The notes under the pieces were generated by a model. That model made no database searches. It was not told where the DNA came from and saw nothing but the letters and a program-made list of their open reading frames with translations. From positions 62,001 to 126,000 of the forward strand of contig JAEZIN010000029.1 of assembly GCA_023436585.1 (NCBI GenBank): a DNA stretch of 64,000 nt. The letters are read 5' to 3'. Positions 9,065 to 16,949 of this stretch are shown here, piece by piece (position 1 is the first letter of the stretch; the number at the start of each line of letters is the position of its first letter). Position numbers and translations under genes: made by a program. Origin of the DNA: Bacillota bacterium (GTDB taxonomy: Bacteria; Bacillota; Clostridia; Christensenellales; Aristaeellaceae).

Positions 9065-9847
9065 ATGGAATTTGGGCAGGGCGCATGCGCGGAAAAAGAG
9101 GACGCCTGCGCCGTGAAGCAAGGTCCGGCGGTGCATTTGAAGCTTCTTGCGGCCATCGTGGACAGGGGCAAGGGACAAAGCGTGGCGGATCTTCTGATAA
9201 AGGAGGGCGTGCTCTTCCATACCATCCTGCTGGGCAGGGGCACAGCCCGAAAAGCATTGTTGAACTACCTGGGCCTGGGGGAAACGGAAAAGGATGTGGT
9301 GATCAGCACCATACAGGCGGAAAGCGGCCTGCATGTGCTCAGAAAGCTTCTTAAGGCCATGCGCCTGGACGCGCCGGGCCGGGGCATCGCTTTCACCGTT
9401 CCACTATCCAGCGTGGGCGGAATAAAAACGCTGAGTTATCTTTCAGGGCTTGCGCATCATACCCCCGGCAGGGAAACGGCATCCAAATACGAGGTGAATG
9501 ATATGGACAACCATGAGCATAGTCTTGTGATTACGATTGTGAACCGCGGTTTTTCAGACCAGGTGGCGGAGGCCGCCGCAAGGGCCGGGGCCCGGGGCGG
9601 CACGGTTTTGCACGGCCGCAGCGCGGCCCGCGAGGAGGCGGAAAAATTCTTCGGCATCACCATCCAGCCGGAAAAGGAAGTGGTGCTCATTCTTTTGCGC
9701 CGGGATCAAAAACATGCCGTCATGCAGGAAATCTGCAAATCCGCCGGCCTTTCAACGCCCGGCCACGGCTTCTCCTTCAGCCTTCCGGTAGAGGATGTGA
9801 TGGGCATGGCGCCTGTCATCATGGAGGAGATGAACGAGGAGGAATAA
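9065..9847 (+). CDS. Tandem PII-like (GlnB-fold) regulator
   Basis: A 260-residue protein with two PII-like domains, roughly residues 15-125 and 145-255. The second keeps the PII hallmark GARGGTVLHGRS at the base of the T-loop; the first has the weaker GVLFHTILLGRGTA. Neither shows the uridylylated Tyr region of classical GlnB. A strong AAGGAGGGGAGAAC site precedes the ATG. It follows the DUF1538 gene in one operon, so it most likely binds that transporter in the way PII binds AmtB; this is inference from position. No glutamine synthetase or ammonium genes are nearby. Confidence 0.78.
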   Translation: MEFGQGACAEKEDACAVKQGPAVHLKLLAAIVDRGKGQSVADLLIKEGVLFHTILLGRGTARKALLNYLGLGETEKDVVISTIQAESGLHVLRKLLKAMRLDAPGRGIAFTVPLSSVGGIKTLSYLSGLAHHTPGRETASKYEVNDMDNHEHSLVITIVNRGFSDQVAEAAARAGARGGTVLHGRSAAREEAEKFFGITIQPEKEVVLILLRRDQKHAVMQEICKSAGLSTPGHGFSFSLPVEDVMGMAPVIMEEMNEEE

Positions 9848-9894
9848 ACGCCGCCTGCTTTCCCAAAATAATTGAAGATATATTCATATGACTC

Positions 9895-9950
9895 TTGACA
9901 CATATGAGCGGTCGCGCATATAATAAATATGAGCGATCGCTCACTTATTG
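9895..9950 (+). promoter_or_regulatory. Promoter of the P-type ATPase gene with two palindromic operators
   Basis: TTGACA (9895-9900), 18-bp spacer, TATAAT (9919-9924). An imperfect palindrome at 9902-9921, with half-sites ATATGAGCG and ATATGCGCG, fills the spacer and enters the -10 box. A second, perfect palindrome TGAGCGATCGCTCA lies at 9930-9943, about 25 bp further on. This layout fits repression by a dimeric metal sensor, though no ArsR, TetR or MerR gene is adjacent. Confidence 0.8.
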
Positions 9951-9988
9951 TACTCCGGGCGAACACCGGGACGAAAGGCGGAAGACCT

Positions 9989-12130
9989 ATGGTCAGGAAT
10001 TACCGGCTGAAGGACCTGGATTGCGCGAACTGCGCCATGAAAATAGGGCATGCGGTCAGCGCGCTTACGGGCGTGAAAAATGCGCAGGTGCATTTTACAT
10101 CCCAGCGGCTGACGGTGGAATTTGCGGGGGAACCCGCTTTGGAAATCGAGGCTCAAATCCGGGATGCGGTGAAGGCCATAGAGCCGGAAGCGAAGGTCCT
10201 TGACTGGCAGGAGCAGACCGCGGGCGATGCCGTGAAAGAAGAGAAAGGCAAACGGAAGGAATTCAAGCAGGCCTTTATGGCGGCCGGTGCTTCCCTGATG
10301 CTTCTCATTGCCGGCGTACTGCTGGAATCCGTCTGGCCGCTGGGCGAAACGGTATTATTGATTGCTTCCTATCTGCTGGTCGGCTTTCCTGTGATAAAGA
10401 CAGCGTATACACGCTTGAAAAGCGGGCAGACGCTGGATGAAACGCTGCTGATGACCATTGCCACCATAGGAGCCTGGGCGCTGAACGAAGGCATGGAGGC
10501 GGCTGCGGTGATGCTGTTTTACCGTGTGGGCGAAACGCTGCAGGATATGGCGGTCCTAAAGGGCCGGTCCGATATACGGGCCCTTTCCAAGCTTGTGAGC
10601 GATACGGCCCATGTGGTGCTTGGGGAAGTGGTGGATATGCCTACCTCCGCTGTGCAGCCGGGTGATATCCTGGAGGTGCGCACGGGGGAGCGGATACCCG
10701 TCGACGGGGAAATTGTGCTGGGTTACAGCGCTCTGGACCTTTCCGCCCTTACCGGCGAAGCCGTCCCGGTGAACTGTGCGCCTGGAGACAAGGTACTCTC
10801 CGGCAGTCAAAATACAGGTGCCCTGATTCGCGTGTTGTGTGAAAAGCCTGCCGCCGAAAGCACCGTTGCCCGCATCCTGCGCTTAACGCGGGAGGAGGCG
10901 GCCAGGAAAGCCGCCCCGGAACGGTTCCTTGGCAAATTTGCCGCCATATACACGCCGTCGGTTGTTGCCGCGGCCGTATTGATCTTTCTTTTACCGCCCC
11001 TGCTGGGTCTGGGCAGCTTTGCCGATTGGGGCTACCGCGCGCTGCTGCTTTTGATGATCAGCTGCCCCTGCGCCCTGGTTCTGTCCGTACCGCTAAGTTA
11101 CGTGGCCGGTATGGGCGACAGCGCCCGCCGAGGCCTGCTCATCAAGGGCGGTGCGGCGCTGGAAGCGCTGGCGAAGGTGGATGCGCTGGCTTTGGATAAA
11201 ACAGGCACATTGACGGAAGGCGTGTTCCGCCTGCAGGCGGTGCGTCCAAACGACGGTGTCCCGGCGGATGAATTGATGGAAGCGGCACTTTTGGCGGAAA
11301 GCAAAGCGCAGCATCCCCTGGCCCGCAGCATCGTTACTTCCAGGCAGGCGCAGGATTGGCTTGCCTCCCATGCCCTTTCCCAAATGCCGGAAACGTATCA
11401 GGAGATACCGGGCAAAGGCGTCCTTCTACGGGAAAACGGGCGTGAGATAATATGCGGCAGCGTCAGCTTGCTTGCGGATAACAAGGTCGATATCCCCGCA
11501 GCGCATGCTGGCGATCAGGTGCATGCCGCGGTGAACGGAAGATATCTTGGCAGCTTCCACCTAAACGACGCACTGCGCAAGGAAGCGCCCCAGGTTTTGA
11601 ACCAGCTGCATCAGTTGGAAGTCGGCTCCGTTACCGTGCTTACCGGAGATTCGGAAAAGGGCGCGCAGGCGGTGAACAGCCTTCCCGCCATTTCGAATGT
11701 CCGCGCCGGGCTTTTGCCGGAAGGCAAGGTGCAAGCCGTGAAGGAAATTGCCGCCTCCGGCCGCCGCGTGGCCTTTGTGGGGGATGGCATCAACGACGCG
11801 CCGGTGCTGGCCGCCGCCCATGTGGGCATTGCCATGGGCGGTATCGGCAGCCAGGCCGCCATGGAAGCGGCCGATTGCGTGCTGGCGGCCGGCACATTGA
11901 CAGCATTGCCCGAGGGCATCAAAACGGCCCGTCGCACAGCCCGCATTGTACGGGTGAACGTAGCCCTGGCCCTTTCGGTAAAATTGCTGGTCATGGCGCT
12001 TGGCATGATGGGGATAGCCAATATGTGGCTGGCGGTCATCGCCGATGTGGGCGTATCCCTCCTGTGCGTGCTGCTGACCGGCACCATCCGCCTTGGCAGA
12101 AACGCAAGGAAAATCCAATACCAGGCTTGA
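9989..12130 (+). CDS. Heavy-metal-translocating P1B-type ATPase (Zn/Cd/Pb type)
   Basis: A 713-residue metal export pump. An N-terminal HMA domain binds metal through Cys12 and Cys15 (DCANC). A membrane CPC motif (SCPCALV, about residue 357) marks the P1B family. The phosphorylated Asp sits in DKTGT near residue 403, followed by the HPLA motif of the nucleotide domain and GDGINDAP near 598. The pattern is closest to CadA/ZntA pumps. The ATG at 9989 is preferred over 9929 because AGGCGG lies 9 bp upstream, while the 9929 codon falls inside the second operator. It is a single-gene unit, probably induced by its metal. Confidence 0.9.
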   Translation: MVRNYRLKDLDCANCAMKIGHAVSALTGVKNAQVHFTSQRLTVEFAGEPALEIEAQIRDAVKAIEPEAKVLDWQEQTAGDAVKEEKGKRKEFKQAFMAAGASLMLLIAGVLLESVWPLGETVLLIASYLLVGFPVIKTAYTRLKSGQTLDETLLMTIATIGAWALNEGMEAAAVMLFYRVGETLQDMAVLKGRSDIRALSKLVSDTAHVVLGEVVDMPTSAVQPGDILEVRTGERIPVDGEIVLGYSALDLSALTGEAVPVNCAPGDKVLSGSQNTGALIRVLCEKPAAESTVARILRLTREEAARKAAPERFLGKFAAIYTPSVVAAAVLIFLLPPLLGLGSFADWGYRALLLLMISCPCALVLSVPLSYVAGMGDSARRGLLIKGGAALEALAKVDALALDKTGTLTEGVFRLQAVRPNDGVPADELMEAALLAESKAQHPLARSIVTSRQAQDWLASHALSQMPETYQEIPGKGVLLRENGREIICGSVSLLADNKVDIPAAHAGDQVHAAVNGRYLGSFHLNDALRKEAPQVLNQLHQLEVGSVTVLTGDSEKGAQAVNSLPAISNVRAGLLPEGKVQAVKEIAASGRRVAFVGDGINDAPVLAAAHVGIAMGGIGSQAAMEAADCVLAAGTLTALPEGIKTARRTARIVRVNVALALSVKLLVMALGMMGIANMWLAVIADVGVSLLCVLLTGTIRLGRNARKIQYQA

Positions 12131-12160
12131 CAGGCTTTTATGGGGGCCGTCGTGCTAGTC

Positions 12161-12274
12161 GCATAATTGTATAGCTATTCAAGAGATGGCGTCCGAAGGT
12201 TTCCAAAGGGCGACCGGAAAGCCCTTTGGTCGCGTCCAAAGACGCGAAATCCTTCTTCTTGAATAACATTATGC
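12161..12274. repeat. REP-like structured repeat, family 1, copy 1
   Basis: Two hairpins sit side by side: CCAAAGGGC (12203-12211) with GCCCTTTGG (12221-12229), and CGCGTC (12231-12236) with GACGCG (12241-12246). Around them are further inverted arms, GCATAA/TTATGC (12161-12166 and 12269-12274) and ATTCAAGA/TCTTGAAT (12177-12184 and 12257-12264). A second copy of the core lies at 55678-55740 with compensating base changes in both stems. It occupies most of the gap between the ATPase and the XRE gene. Confidence 0.8.
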
Positions 12275-12357
12275 AAAATGCGATCTGGGAGCGACAGCCC
12301 CTTTTTCTTTTGCATATAAAGAAATATCAAATTTAAATTTCAAATAGTAAGATATAG

Positions 12358-12386
12358 TTGACATTATGTCTGAGTTATGTTATGCT
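12358..12386 (+). promoter_or_regulatory. Promoter of the XRE-DUF6773 operon
   Basis: TTGACA (12358-12363), 17-bp spacer, TATGCT (12381-12386), 35 bp before the XRE start. An AT-rich palindrome, AAATTTAAATTT, lies just upstream and could be an operator. Confidence 0.8.
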
Positions 12387-12421
12387 TCGGCTGTGATCAC
12401 AGGCGAAAGGAGGGTGGTATC

Positions 12422-12634
12422 ATGGGCAAGAACCTTCGCCTGAAGGCAGCCAGGGCCTTTCGGGATATGTCGCAAAAGGATGTGGCGGAGGCGGTGGGCG
12501 TAACCAGGCAGACCATCAACGCCATCGAAAACGGGGATTATAATCCCACCATCCATTTATGCATTGCCATCTGCAAAGCGCTGGGGAAAAGATTGGATGA
12601 TCTATTCTGGGAGGAGGATGCGCATGAATCTTGA
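12422..12634 (+). CDS. XRE family transcriptional regulator (small Cro/CI-like)
   Basis: A 70-residue protein that is almost entirely one helix-turn-helix domain: the segment MSQKDVAEAVGVTRQTINAIE followed by NPTIHLCIAICKALGKRLDDLF. This is the compact Cro-type class often found next to a membrane protein. The ATG at 12422 follows AAAGGAGGGTGGTATC; longer in-frame starts lack a ribosome site. Its stop overlaps the start of the next gene by 11 bp, indicating translational coupling. It probably regulates its own operon. Confidence 0.9.
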   Translation: MGKNLRLKAARAFRDMSQKDVAEAVGVTRQTINAIENGDYNPTIHLCIAICKALGKRLDDLFWEEDAHES

Positions 12635-13088
12635 CAAGAGGGGCTTGGATGAAAGGCAGCGGGCATACCGCGACCATGTGGGCCACCAGTGCTTTATGCT
12701 GCTGCTTTACGGTATCCTGATCGATACGGCGCTAAACGGGGCGGGTGTCAAGTGGCTTCCTTATCCGGCCAACATGATGGCGCTGCTTACCGTGTGCGCC
12801 GGCATCTACCAGGTGCGGATCATATTGAACAACGCGTTTCTTCCGCCGGGAGAAAACGCGCATCACAGGCGGCGCAAAACCATCGTCCTGGCTGCGTTTT
12901 CCGTGGCGGTGGCCGCGGTGGCTGCCGTTGTGGTGCTGCGAAACGGCGCGCTGCCCGTGCAGGAGGCTGCGCCCGGCGGGGACTCGGCCTCGGTGATATT
13001 GTTCATCATCTCGGCGGTAAGCCTGGTGATCGCTCTTGTGGCCGGCCTGGTCCAGCGCAGGCGGGACAGGGAAAACCGGGAGGAATAG
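12624..13088 (+). CDS. Membrane protein partner of the XRE regulator (DUF6773-like)
   Basis: A 154-residue protein with four predicted membrane helices in two pairs, separated by a charged loop (HHRRRK), and a basic C-terminal tail. The N-terminus is cytosolic and charged (LDKRGLDERQRAYRD). Such proteins are recurrently encoded just after a Cro-like regulator in Firmicutes, and DUF6773 is my best family guess. The ATG at 12624 lies inside the end of the XRE gene behind GGGAGGAGG. The function is unknown; the pairing suggests a membrane-linked signal passed to the regulator. Confidence 0.7.
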   Translation: MNLDKRGLDERQRAYRDHVGHQCFMLLLYGILIDTALNGAGVKWLPYPANMMALLTVCAGIYQVRIILNNAFLPPGENAHHRRRKTIVLAAFSVAVAAVAAVVVLRNGALPVQEAAPGGDSASVILFIISAVSLVIALVAGLVQRRRDRENREE

Positions 13089-13119
13089 CAAAGCGGCAGG
13101 GCTTGGAAAGGAGCGCGCG

Positions 13120-13437
13120 ATGGCAGAGGACAAAAAGCAGTATGTATATGTGTTGAAGCTGATTCCTTCTTTATGGGCAGAGGAAAACTGGACGCCCCGG
13201 GAGGAGGCGATCGTAAGCGAGCATTTTCAGGCGCTTCAAAAAATGCTGGCCGAAGGCAGGCTGATCCTGGCCGGTAAAACGGATGGCCTGAACGAAAAGA
13301 CGTTCGGCATCGTCCTCTTCGAGGCCGGTTCGGATGAGGAGGCCCAGACCATCATGCAAAACGATCCTGCGGTGAGGAAGGGGATCATGCGCGCGGAGCT
13401 TTTCCCCTACCGGGTCGCCCTGATGCGGAAAGACTGA
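13120..13437 (+). CDS. YciI family protein
   Basis: A 105-residue protein with the YCII-related ferredoxin-like fold: an initial strand (YVYVLKLIPS), a helix running through VSEHFQALQKMLAEGRLILAGKT, and a later segment GSDEEAQTIMQNDPAVRKGIMRAELFPYRV. The ATG at 13120 follows GGAAAGGAG, 32 bp after the membrane protein gene, so it probably belongs to the same transcript. YciI proteins are small and largely of unknown function, some acting as dehydrochlorinase-like enzymes. Confidence 0.82.
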   Translation: MAEDKKQYVYVLKLIPSLWAEENWTPREEAIVSEHFQALQKMLAEGRLILAGKTDGLNEKTFGIVLFEAGSDEEAQTIMQNDPAVRKGIMRAELFPYRVALMRKD

Positions 13438-13504
13438 AATTTTCGTATCGCTCATGAATGCACAATTGCAAAACCTTCGGGAGGCTGGCTGTTTTCCCTC
13501 CGTA

Positions 13505-13535
13505 TTTTCCATAAGTGTGGTATACTCATGGATAA
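13505..13535 (+). promoter_or_regulatory. Probable promoter of the CHAP protein gene
   Basis: A -10-like GTATAC lies about 30 bp before the ATG of the CHAP gene, with TTTTCC at a near-standard distance upstream. The -35 match is weak. Confidence 0.45.
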
Positions 13536-13550
13536 CGGAGGGATTTACGT

Positions 13551-14417
13551 ATGTCCAAAAGATTTGTTCTCCTGCTTGCCCTGTGCCTGCTGCTGCCCGG
13601 GGCCTATGCGCAGGAAAAAGGTACGGAGTTGCAGCTTGTGATGCATCCCGGGGAAACCATGGCCGCGCCCAAGGCGGAAAAGTGGGAATCCACTGATTCC
13701 AGCGTAGCTTCCGTGGACGATATGGGGAACATCACCGCCATTGCCCAGGGCGAATGCCAAATTATATTAACCGATGGCGGCAAGGAAACCGCCTATGCTT
13801 TGACGGTGGATGAAAATGTGCCTACGGAAATGATAAAAAAGGCCATCGCCGCCGCGGAAAACGAGTTTGTTACCCTGGACTTAAGGGGCATCAAGCGGGC
13901 GAACAAATACACAAAGTGGTACGCCAAAAAAGAAGGAGTGGCATTCGGCTGGTGCGGCGCTTTTGTGGGCTGGTGCTTCAATGAGGCCGGCATACCCATG
14001 TCCCGCGTGGAGAAGGCGGAAAAGGTGGATGACAGCGCCACCTGGGCCATCAGTGAAGCAAGTGTTGGCAAAATCCTCAAGGGGTATCAAAAGATGGAGC
14101 GCACCACCAATATCCCAAGGCCGGGATACATGGTAATTTACAGCGTAACGAAAAAGGCTTATAACAACATCCATACAGGCCTTGTCACGGAGGTCAAGGA
14201 CCTGGGCGATGGCCGGTATCTGTTGACCACCATTGAGGGCAACGTATCCAGCCGTGTGAAGAAATACCAATACTATTACGACAGCACGGAGGAAGCCGCC
14301 CAAAAGCAGGAGAACATGGAGCCGCTGCCGGAGGAGTTGCAGGTGGATGAAAAAATATCCTACAAGCTGCACTCCAAGGACTGGTTTGTAAAGGTCTTCT
14401 GCCAAACGTACAAATAA
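13551..14417 (+). CDS. Secreted protein with Big2-like and CHAP domains
   Basis: A 288-residue exported protein. Residues 1-20 form a signal peptide (KRFVLLLALCLLLPGAYA, cleavage after Ala). Residues 25-85 resemble a bacterial Ig-like Big2 domain (ESTDSSVASVDDMGNITAIAQG). The rest is a CHAP-type cysteine hydrolase: GWCGAFVGWCFNEAGI supplies the Cys, NIHTGLVTEV the His, and TTIEGN the third polar residue. CHAP enzymes cleave peptidoglycan peptides, so a role in wall remodelling is likely. GGAGGG precedes the ATG. It is a single gene with its own promoter and terminator. Confidence 0.82.
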   Translation: MSKRFVLLLALCLLLPGAYAQEKGTELQLVMHPGETMAAPKAEKWESTDSSVASVDDMGNITAIAQGECQIILTDGGKETAYALTVDENVPTEMIKKAIAAAENEFVTLDLRGIKRANKYTKWYAKKEGVAFGWCGAFVGWCFNEAGIPMSRVEKAEKVDDSATWAISEASVGKILKGYQKMERTTNIPRPGYMVIYSVTKKAYNNIHTGLVTEVKDLGDGRYLLTTIEGNVSSRVKKYQYYYDSTEEAAQKQENMEPLPEELQVDEKISYKLHSKDWFVKVFCQTYK

Positions 14418-14451
14418 AGTCATGGCAATGGCACGAAGATAAAATAAAAAG

Positions 14452-14496
14452 GAACAGGCCGCAGGCGTCTGAAAATGCCCGCGGCCTGTTTTTTTG
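14452..14496 (+). terminator. Terminator shared between the CHAP and crh genes
   Basis: AACAGGCCGC (14453-14462) pairs with GCGGCCTGTT (14481-14490), followed by a T tract to 14495. On the minus strand the same hairpin is followed by CCTTTTTATTTT, so it probably also ends the whiA-crh transcript. Confidence 0.85.
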
Positions 14497-14544
14497 CAGC
14501 AAAAATGCGCCCGGACACGGCCGGAAGGAAGACAGAGCCATAAA

Positions 14545-14808
14545 TCATTCGGCGAAATTGCTGTCCAGCAGCCGCGCAATCGCGTCCACGGCCTTCTGCT
14601 CATCCTCGCCGTCCGCCACAAGATAAAGCTTCCCATCAATGGCGGTGCCAAGGGACAAAAGGCCCAGCATGCTCTTGGCGTTTATGACCTTGCTGTGGTG
14701 CTCGATCATGATGCGTGCATCGAAGCGGCTGGCCACCTGTACAAGCTGGGCTGCCGTCCGGCGCTGCAGCGCCTCGCGGCCGGGCAGGGCGACTTCTTTT
14801 CGTATCAT
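14545..14808 (-). CDS. crh: HPr-family protein with Gln15 and Ser46 (Crh-like)
   Basis: An 87-residue HPr-fold protein. Classical HPr carries GLHARPA with His15 as the PTS phosphorylation site; here residues 13-19 are ALQRRTA, so His15 is Gln and Pro18 is Thr. The regulatory Ser46 is kept (NAKSMLGLLSLG). Gln15 with Ser46 is the combination known from Bacillus subtilis Crh, which cannot carry PTS phosphate but serves in catabolite control with CcpA. Position immediately after whiA also matches crh. The ATG overlaps the whiA stop by 4 bp. It should be unable to act as a PTS carrier. Confidence 0.85.
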   Translation of the reverse strand: MIRKEVALPGREALQRRTAAQLVQVASRFDARIMIEHHSKVINAKSMLGLLSLGTAIDGKLYLVADGEDEQKAVDAIARLLDSNFAE

Positions 14809-15767
14809 GGTTCATCCTCCTTATGTGTTTGAAGCGCCTGCGAGAGCTCCACGATCTTGCGCAGGCGGTGATTGACGCCGGATTTGCCAAGGGGTGGGTC
14901 CAGCATTTCGCCGAGCTGCGAAAGCGTGGCATCCGGCTGTGATAGCCTCAGGCGCGCCACCTGCTGGAGGGATGGAGGTAGCGTGCCAAGGCCCTTTAAC
15001 AGGGACAGTGCGCGTATGGCCTCGATCTGGCGGCGGGAGGCGTCCAATTGCTTCTCCATGTTGGAGGTGTCACAGTTCATCATACGGTTAACATGGTTCA
15101 TTACATTCTTGTGGACGCGTGTATTTTCCAGGGACAGCAGCGCCTGATTGGCACCCATCAGGCCCAGCGCGGATACGATCTGTTCGCTCTCCTTCAAGTA
15201 TACCACAATTGTGCCCTTTCGGGACATCTGTTTGGCCGGCAGGCCAGATTTTTCCATCAAGCGGATCAACGAGGATGCCAGGTTCTCTTCGCCGGCGATG
15301 ATTTCAAAATGATACCCTTTTTCCGGGTTGGTGATGGAGCCGGCCCCCAAAAACGCGCCTCGCAAAAAAGCTTTGCGGCAGCACTGCCGAAGGGCGGTGT
15401 GCCTGGGCGTGGTGCGGACCATGTGCTTTGTTCCGTCCTCCCCGGTGGTCATCATGCCCAAGGCGGACAGAAGCTTCTGGGCATCCTCCGTTTCCAGGGT
15501 CAGTACGCTGCTGCGCTGCCCGCCCAGGCGGCTGTGGCGTATAAAATGCAGCAATGGGGTGATGGAAAGGAGTGTGCGCAAAAGAAGGAAGATGCGCCTG
15601 GCCAGCCCCGCGTTTTCTACCCGAAAGGTAAGGCGAACCTGTCCGCCCCCCCGCAAGGACAGGGTGGCGGATGTCTGCAAGAGCGCGCTCAATTCGCTGA
15701 GCATGCAGCAGGGCTTCCCAAAGGGAAGCCTTACCAGTTCATCCTTGGCGATGGAGGAAAAAGACAA
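14805..15767 (-). CDS. whiA: DNA-binding protein WhiA
   Basis: A 320-residue WhiA protein: an N-terminal LAGLIDADG-like domain with the FLRGAFLGAGSI signature, a linker, then a C-terminal helix-turn-helix (RLSQPDATLSQLGEML...GKSGVNHRLRKI). The frame runs further upstream, but the TTG at 15767 follows ATAAGGAGGGCATC and gives the expected N-terminus (M)SFSSIAKDEL, so it is chosen. WhiA influences division and chromosome segregation in Gram-positives. It is translationally coupled to crh. In many Firmicutes yvcK lies just before it; here that gene is absent. Confidence 0.93.
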   Translation of the reverse strand: MSFSSIAKDELVRLPFGKPCCMLSELSALLQTSATLSLRGGGQVRLTFRVENAGLARRIFLLLRTLLSITPLLHFIRHSRLGGQRSSVLTLETEDAQKLLSALGMMTTGEDGTKHMVRTTPRHTALRQCCRKAFLRGAFLGAGSITNPEKGYHFEIIAGEENLASSLIRLMEKSGLPAKQMSRKGTIVVYLKESEQIVSALGLMGANQALLSLENTRVHKNVMNHVNRMMNCDTSNMEKQLDASRRQIEAIRALSLLKGLGTLPPSLQQVARLRLSQPDATLSQLGEMLDPPLGKSGVNHRLRKIVELSQALQTHKEDEP

Positions 15768-15815
15768 GATGCCCTCCTTATAAGGTCGCCGGCAAAGTAA
15801 AGATAAATTAAACAA

Positions 15816-16031
15816 GCTTCCAGGGATGTAACGAAGGGGGTGGAACCCCTTCGTTTAAAATCGTCTCGGACGGCTTCGCCGTCCGGGCGGGGCGCTTGCG
15901 GAGCAAGCTTTCCTTACACGATTTCCTGGCCGTAAGCTTTCGCGCTGTCCGAGCGTAGTGAAGGACAGTGCGAAGGGTTACAAGGAAATCGTGCGAACTC
16001 GAGAAAATGATTTTATCATTTTCTCGACAGG
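15816..16031. repeat. Hairpin-rich region between rapZ and whiA
   Basis: No gene is supported here. Inverted pairs include AACGAAGGGG (15830-15839) with CCCCTTCGTT (15846-15855); GGACGG/CCGTCC around 15868-15883; CACGATTTCCT (from 15917) with AGGAAATCGTG (to 15993), enclosing CTGTCC/GGACAG; and a 27-bp near-perfect palindrome at 16000-16026, six bases beyond the rapZ stop. No T tract follows these hairpins on the minus strand, so they look like REP or processing elements rather than terminators. Confidence 0.75.
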
Positions 16032-16919
16032 CTATAGCATTTTCCAATGCGCCTGTTCCAGGTCCAGGTCCCTGTGGTTCACATCCACACGGTACCCCTG
16101 CTTGCGCAGGCGCGCGGCAAGCTCCTCGGCAATGGCCACGCTGCGGTGGGCGCCGCCGGTGCAGCCGATGGCCACCACCAGCCTGTGCTTCCCTTCCTCC
16201 TGGTAATGGGGCAGCAGAAAATGCAGCATATCCAGCGTCTTTACAAGAAATTCTTTCGTTACGGGATGCTCCAGCACATACGTTTTCACATCCTCGTCCA
16301 GCCCCGTGTGCCGCCCCAGCCCTTCCACATAAAAGGGGTTGGGCAAAAAGCGCACGTCCAATACCAGGTCGCCTTCCCTGGGCAGGCCGCGCTTGAAGCC
16401 GAAGGAAAGTATCTCCAGGCGCATGTACTGGGAATCGTTCTGCGTGGTCAGTATGTCGGACAGCATCTTTTGCAGGGCCCTGGGCCGAAGGGCGCTGGAA
16501 TCGATGAGGTAGTTGGCCGTTTCCCGAAGGGGCTGCAAAAGCTCCCGCTCGGCCAGGATGGCCTCCTGCAATCCCACATTCTCGCTGGCCAGGGGATGGT
16601 CGCGCCTGGTTTCCTTGTAACGGCTCACCAGCACGTCGTCGCTGGCTTCCATAAACAGTGTTTCAATCTGATAACCGATCTCCCGTGTTTCGCTGATCAC
16701 CTTGCGCACCGCTCCGGCATCGAAGAACTCGCCGCTGCGGACATCCACCGCCATGGCCACCAGGGGCACCCGCATGGGGGAGGTTTGGCAGGCCTCCATG
16801 AACTTGATGATCATCATGGGAGGAAGGTTGTCGATGCAAAAGGCCCCCAGGTCCTCCAGATAGCGGATGGCAACCGTTTTGCCCGCGCCGGACAGGCCTG
16901 TAAGGATCAAAAACCGCAT
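16032..16919 (-). CDS. rapZ: RNase adapter/nucleotide-binding protein RapZ (YvcJ)
   Basis: A 295-residue RapZ protein. The Walker A motif GLSGAGKT sits at residues 8-15, and the DVR and conserved CTGGAHRS motif follow, with the C-terminal domain ending VDVNHRDLDLEQ. In enterobacteria RapZ senses GlcN6P and tunes GlmS; in Firmicutes YvcJ binds nucleotides and its target is less clear. It lies 30 bp after murB and, with nagA upstream, forms an amino-sugar and wall-precursor neighbourhood. Confidence 0.93.
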   Translation of the reverse strand: MRFLILTGLSGAGKTVAIRYLEDLGAFCIDNLPPMMIIKFMEACQTSPMRVPLVAMAVDVRSGEFFDAGAVRKVISETREIGYQIETLFMEASDDVLVSRYKETRRDHPLASENVGLQEAILAERELLQPLRETANYLIDSSALRPRALQKMLSDILTTQNDSQYMRLEILSFGFKRGLPREGDLVLDVRFLPNPFYVEGLGRHTGLDEDVKTYVLEHPVTKEFLVKTLDMLHFLLPHYQEEGKHRLVVAIGCTGGAHRSVAIAEELAARLRKQGYRVDVNHRDLDLEQAHWKML

Positions 16920-16949
16920 TCCCTTTTCCTTCCTTCCTAAGCAGCAAAA

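Noticed and set aside
15808..16047. A 79-codon frame between rapZ and whiA, in the place of yvcK
   Set aside because: It is made of hairpin repeats, has no ribosome site and no similarity to YvcK, which is about 300 residues.
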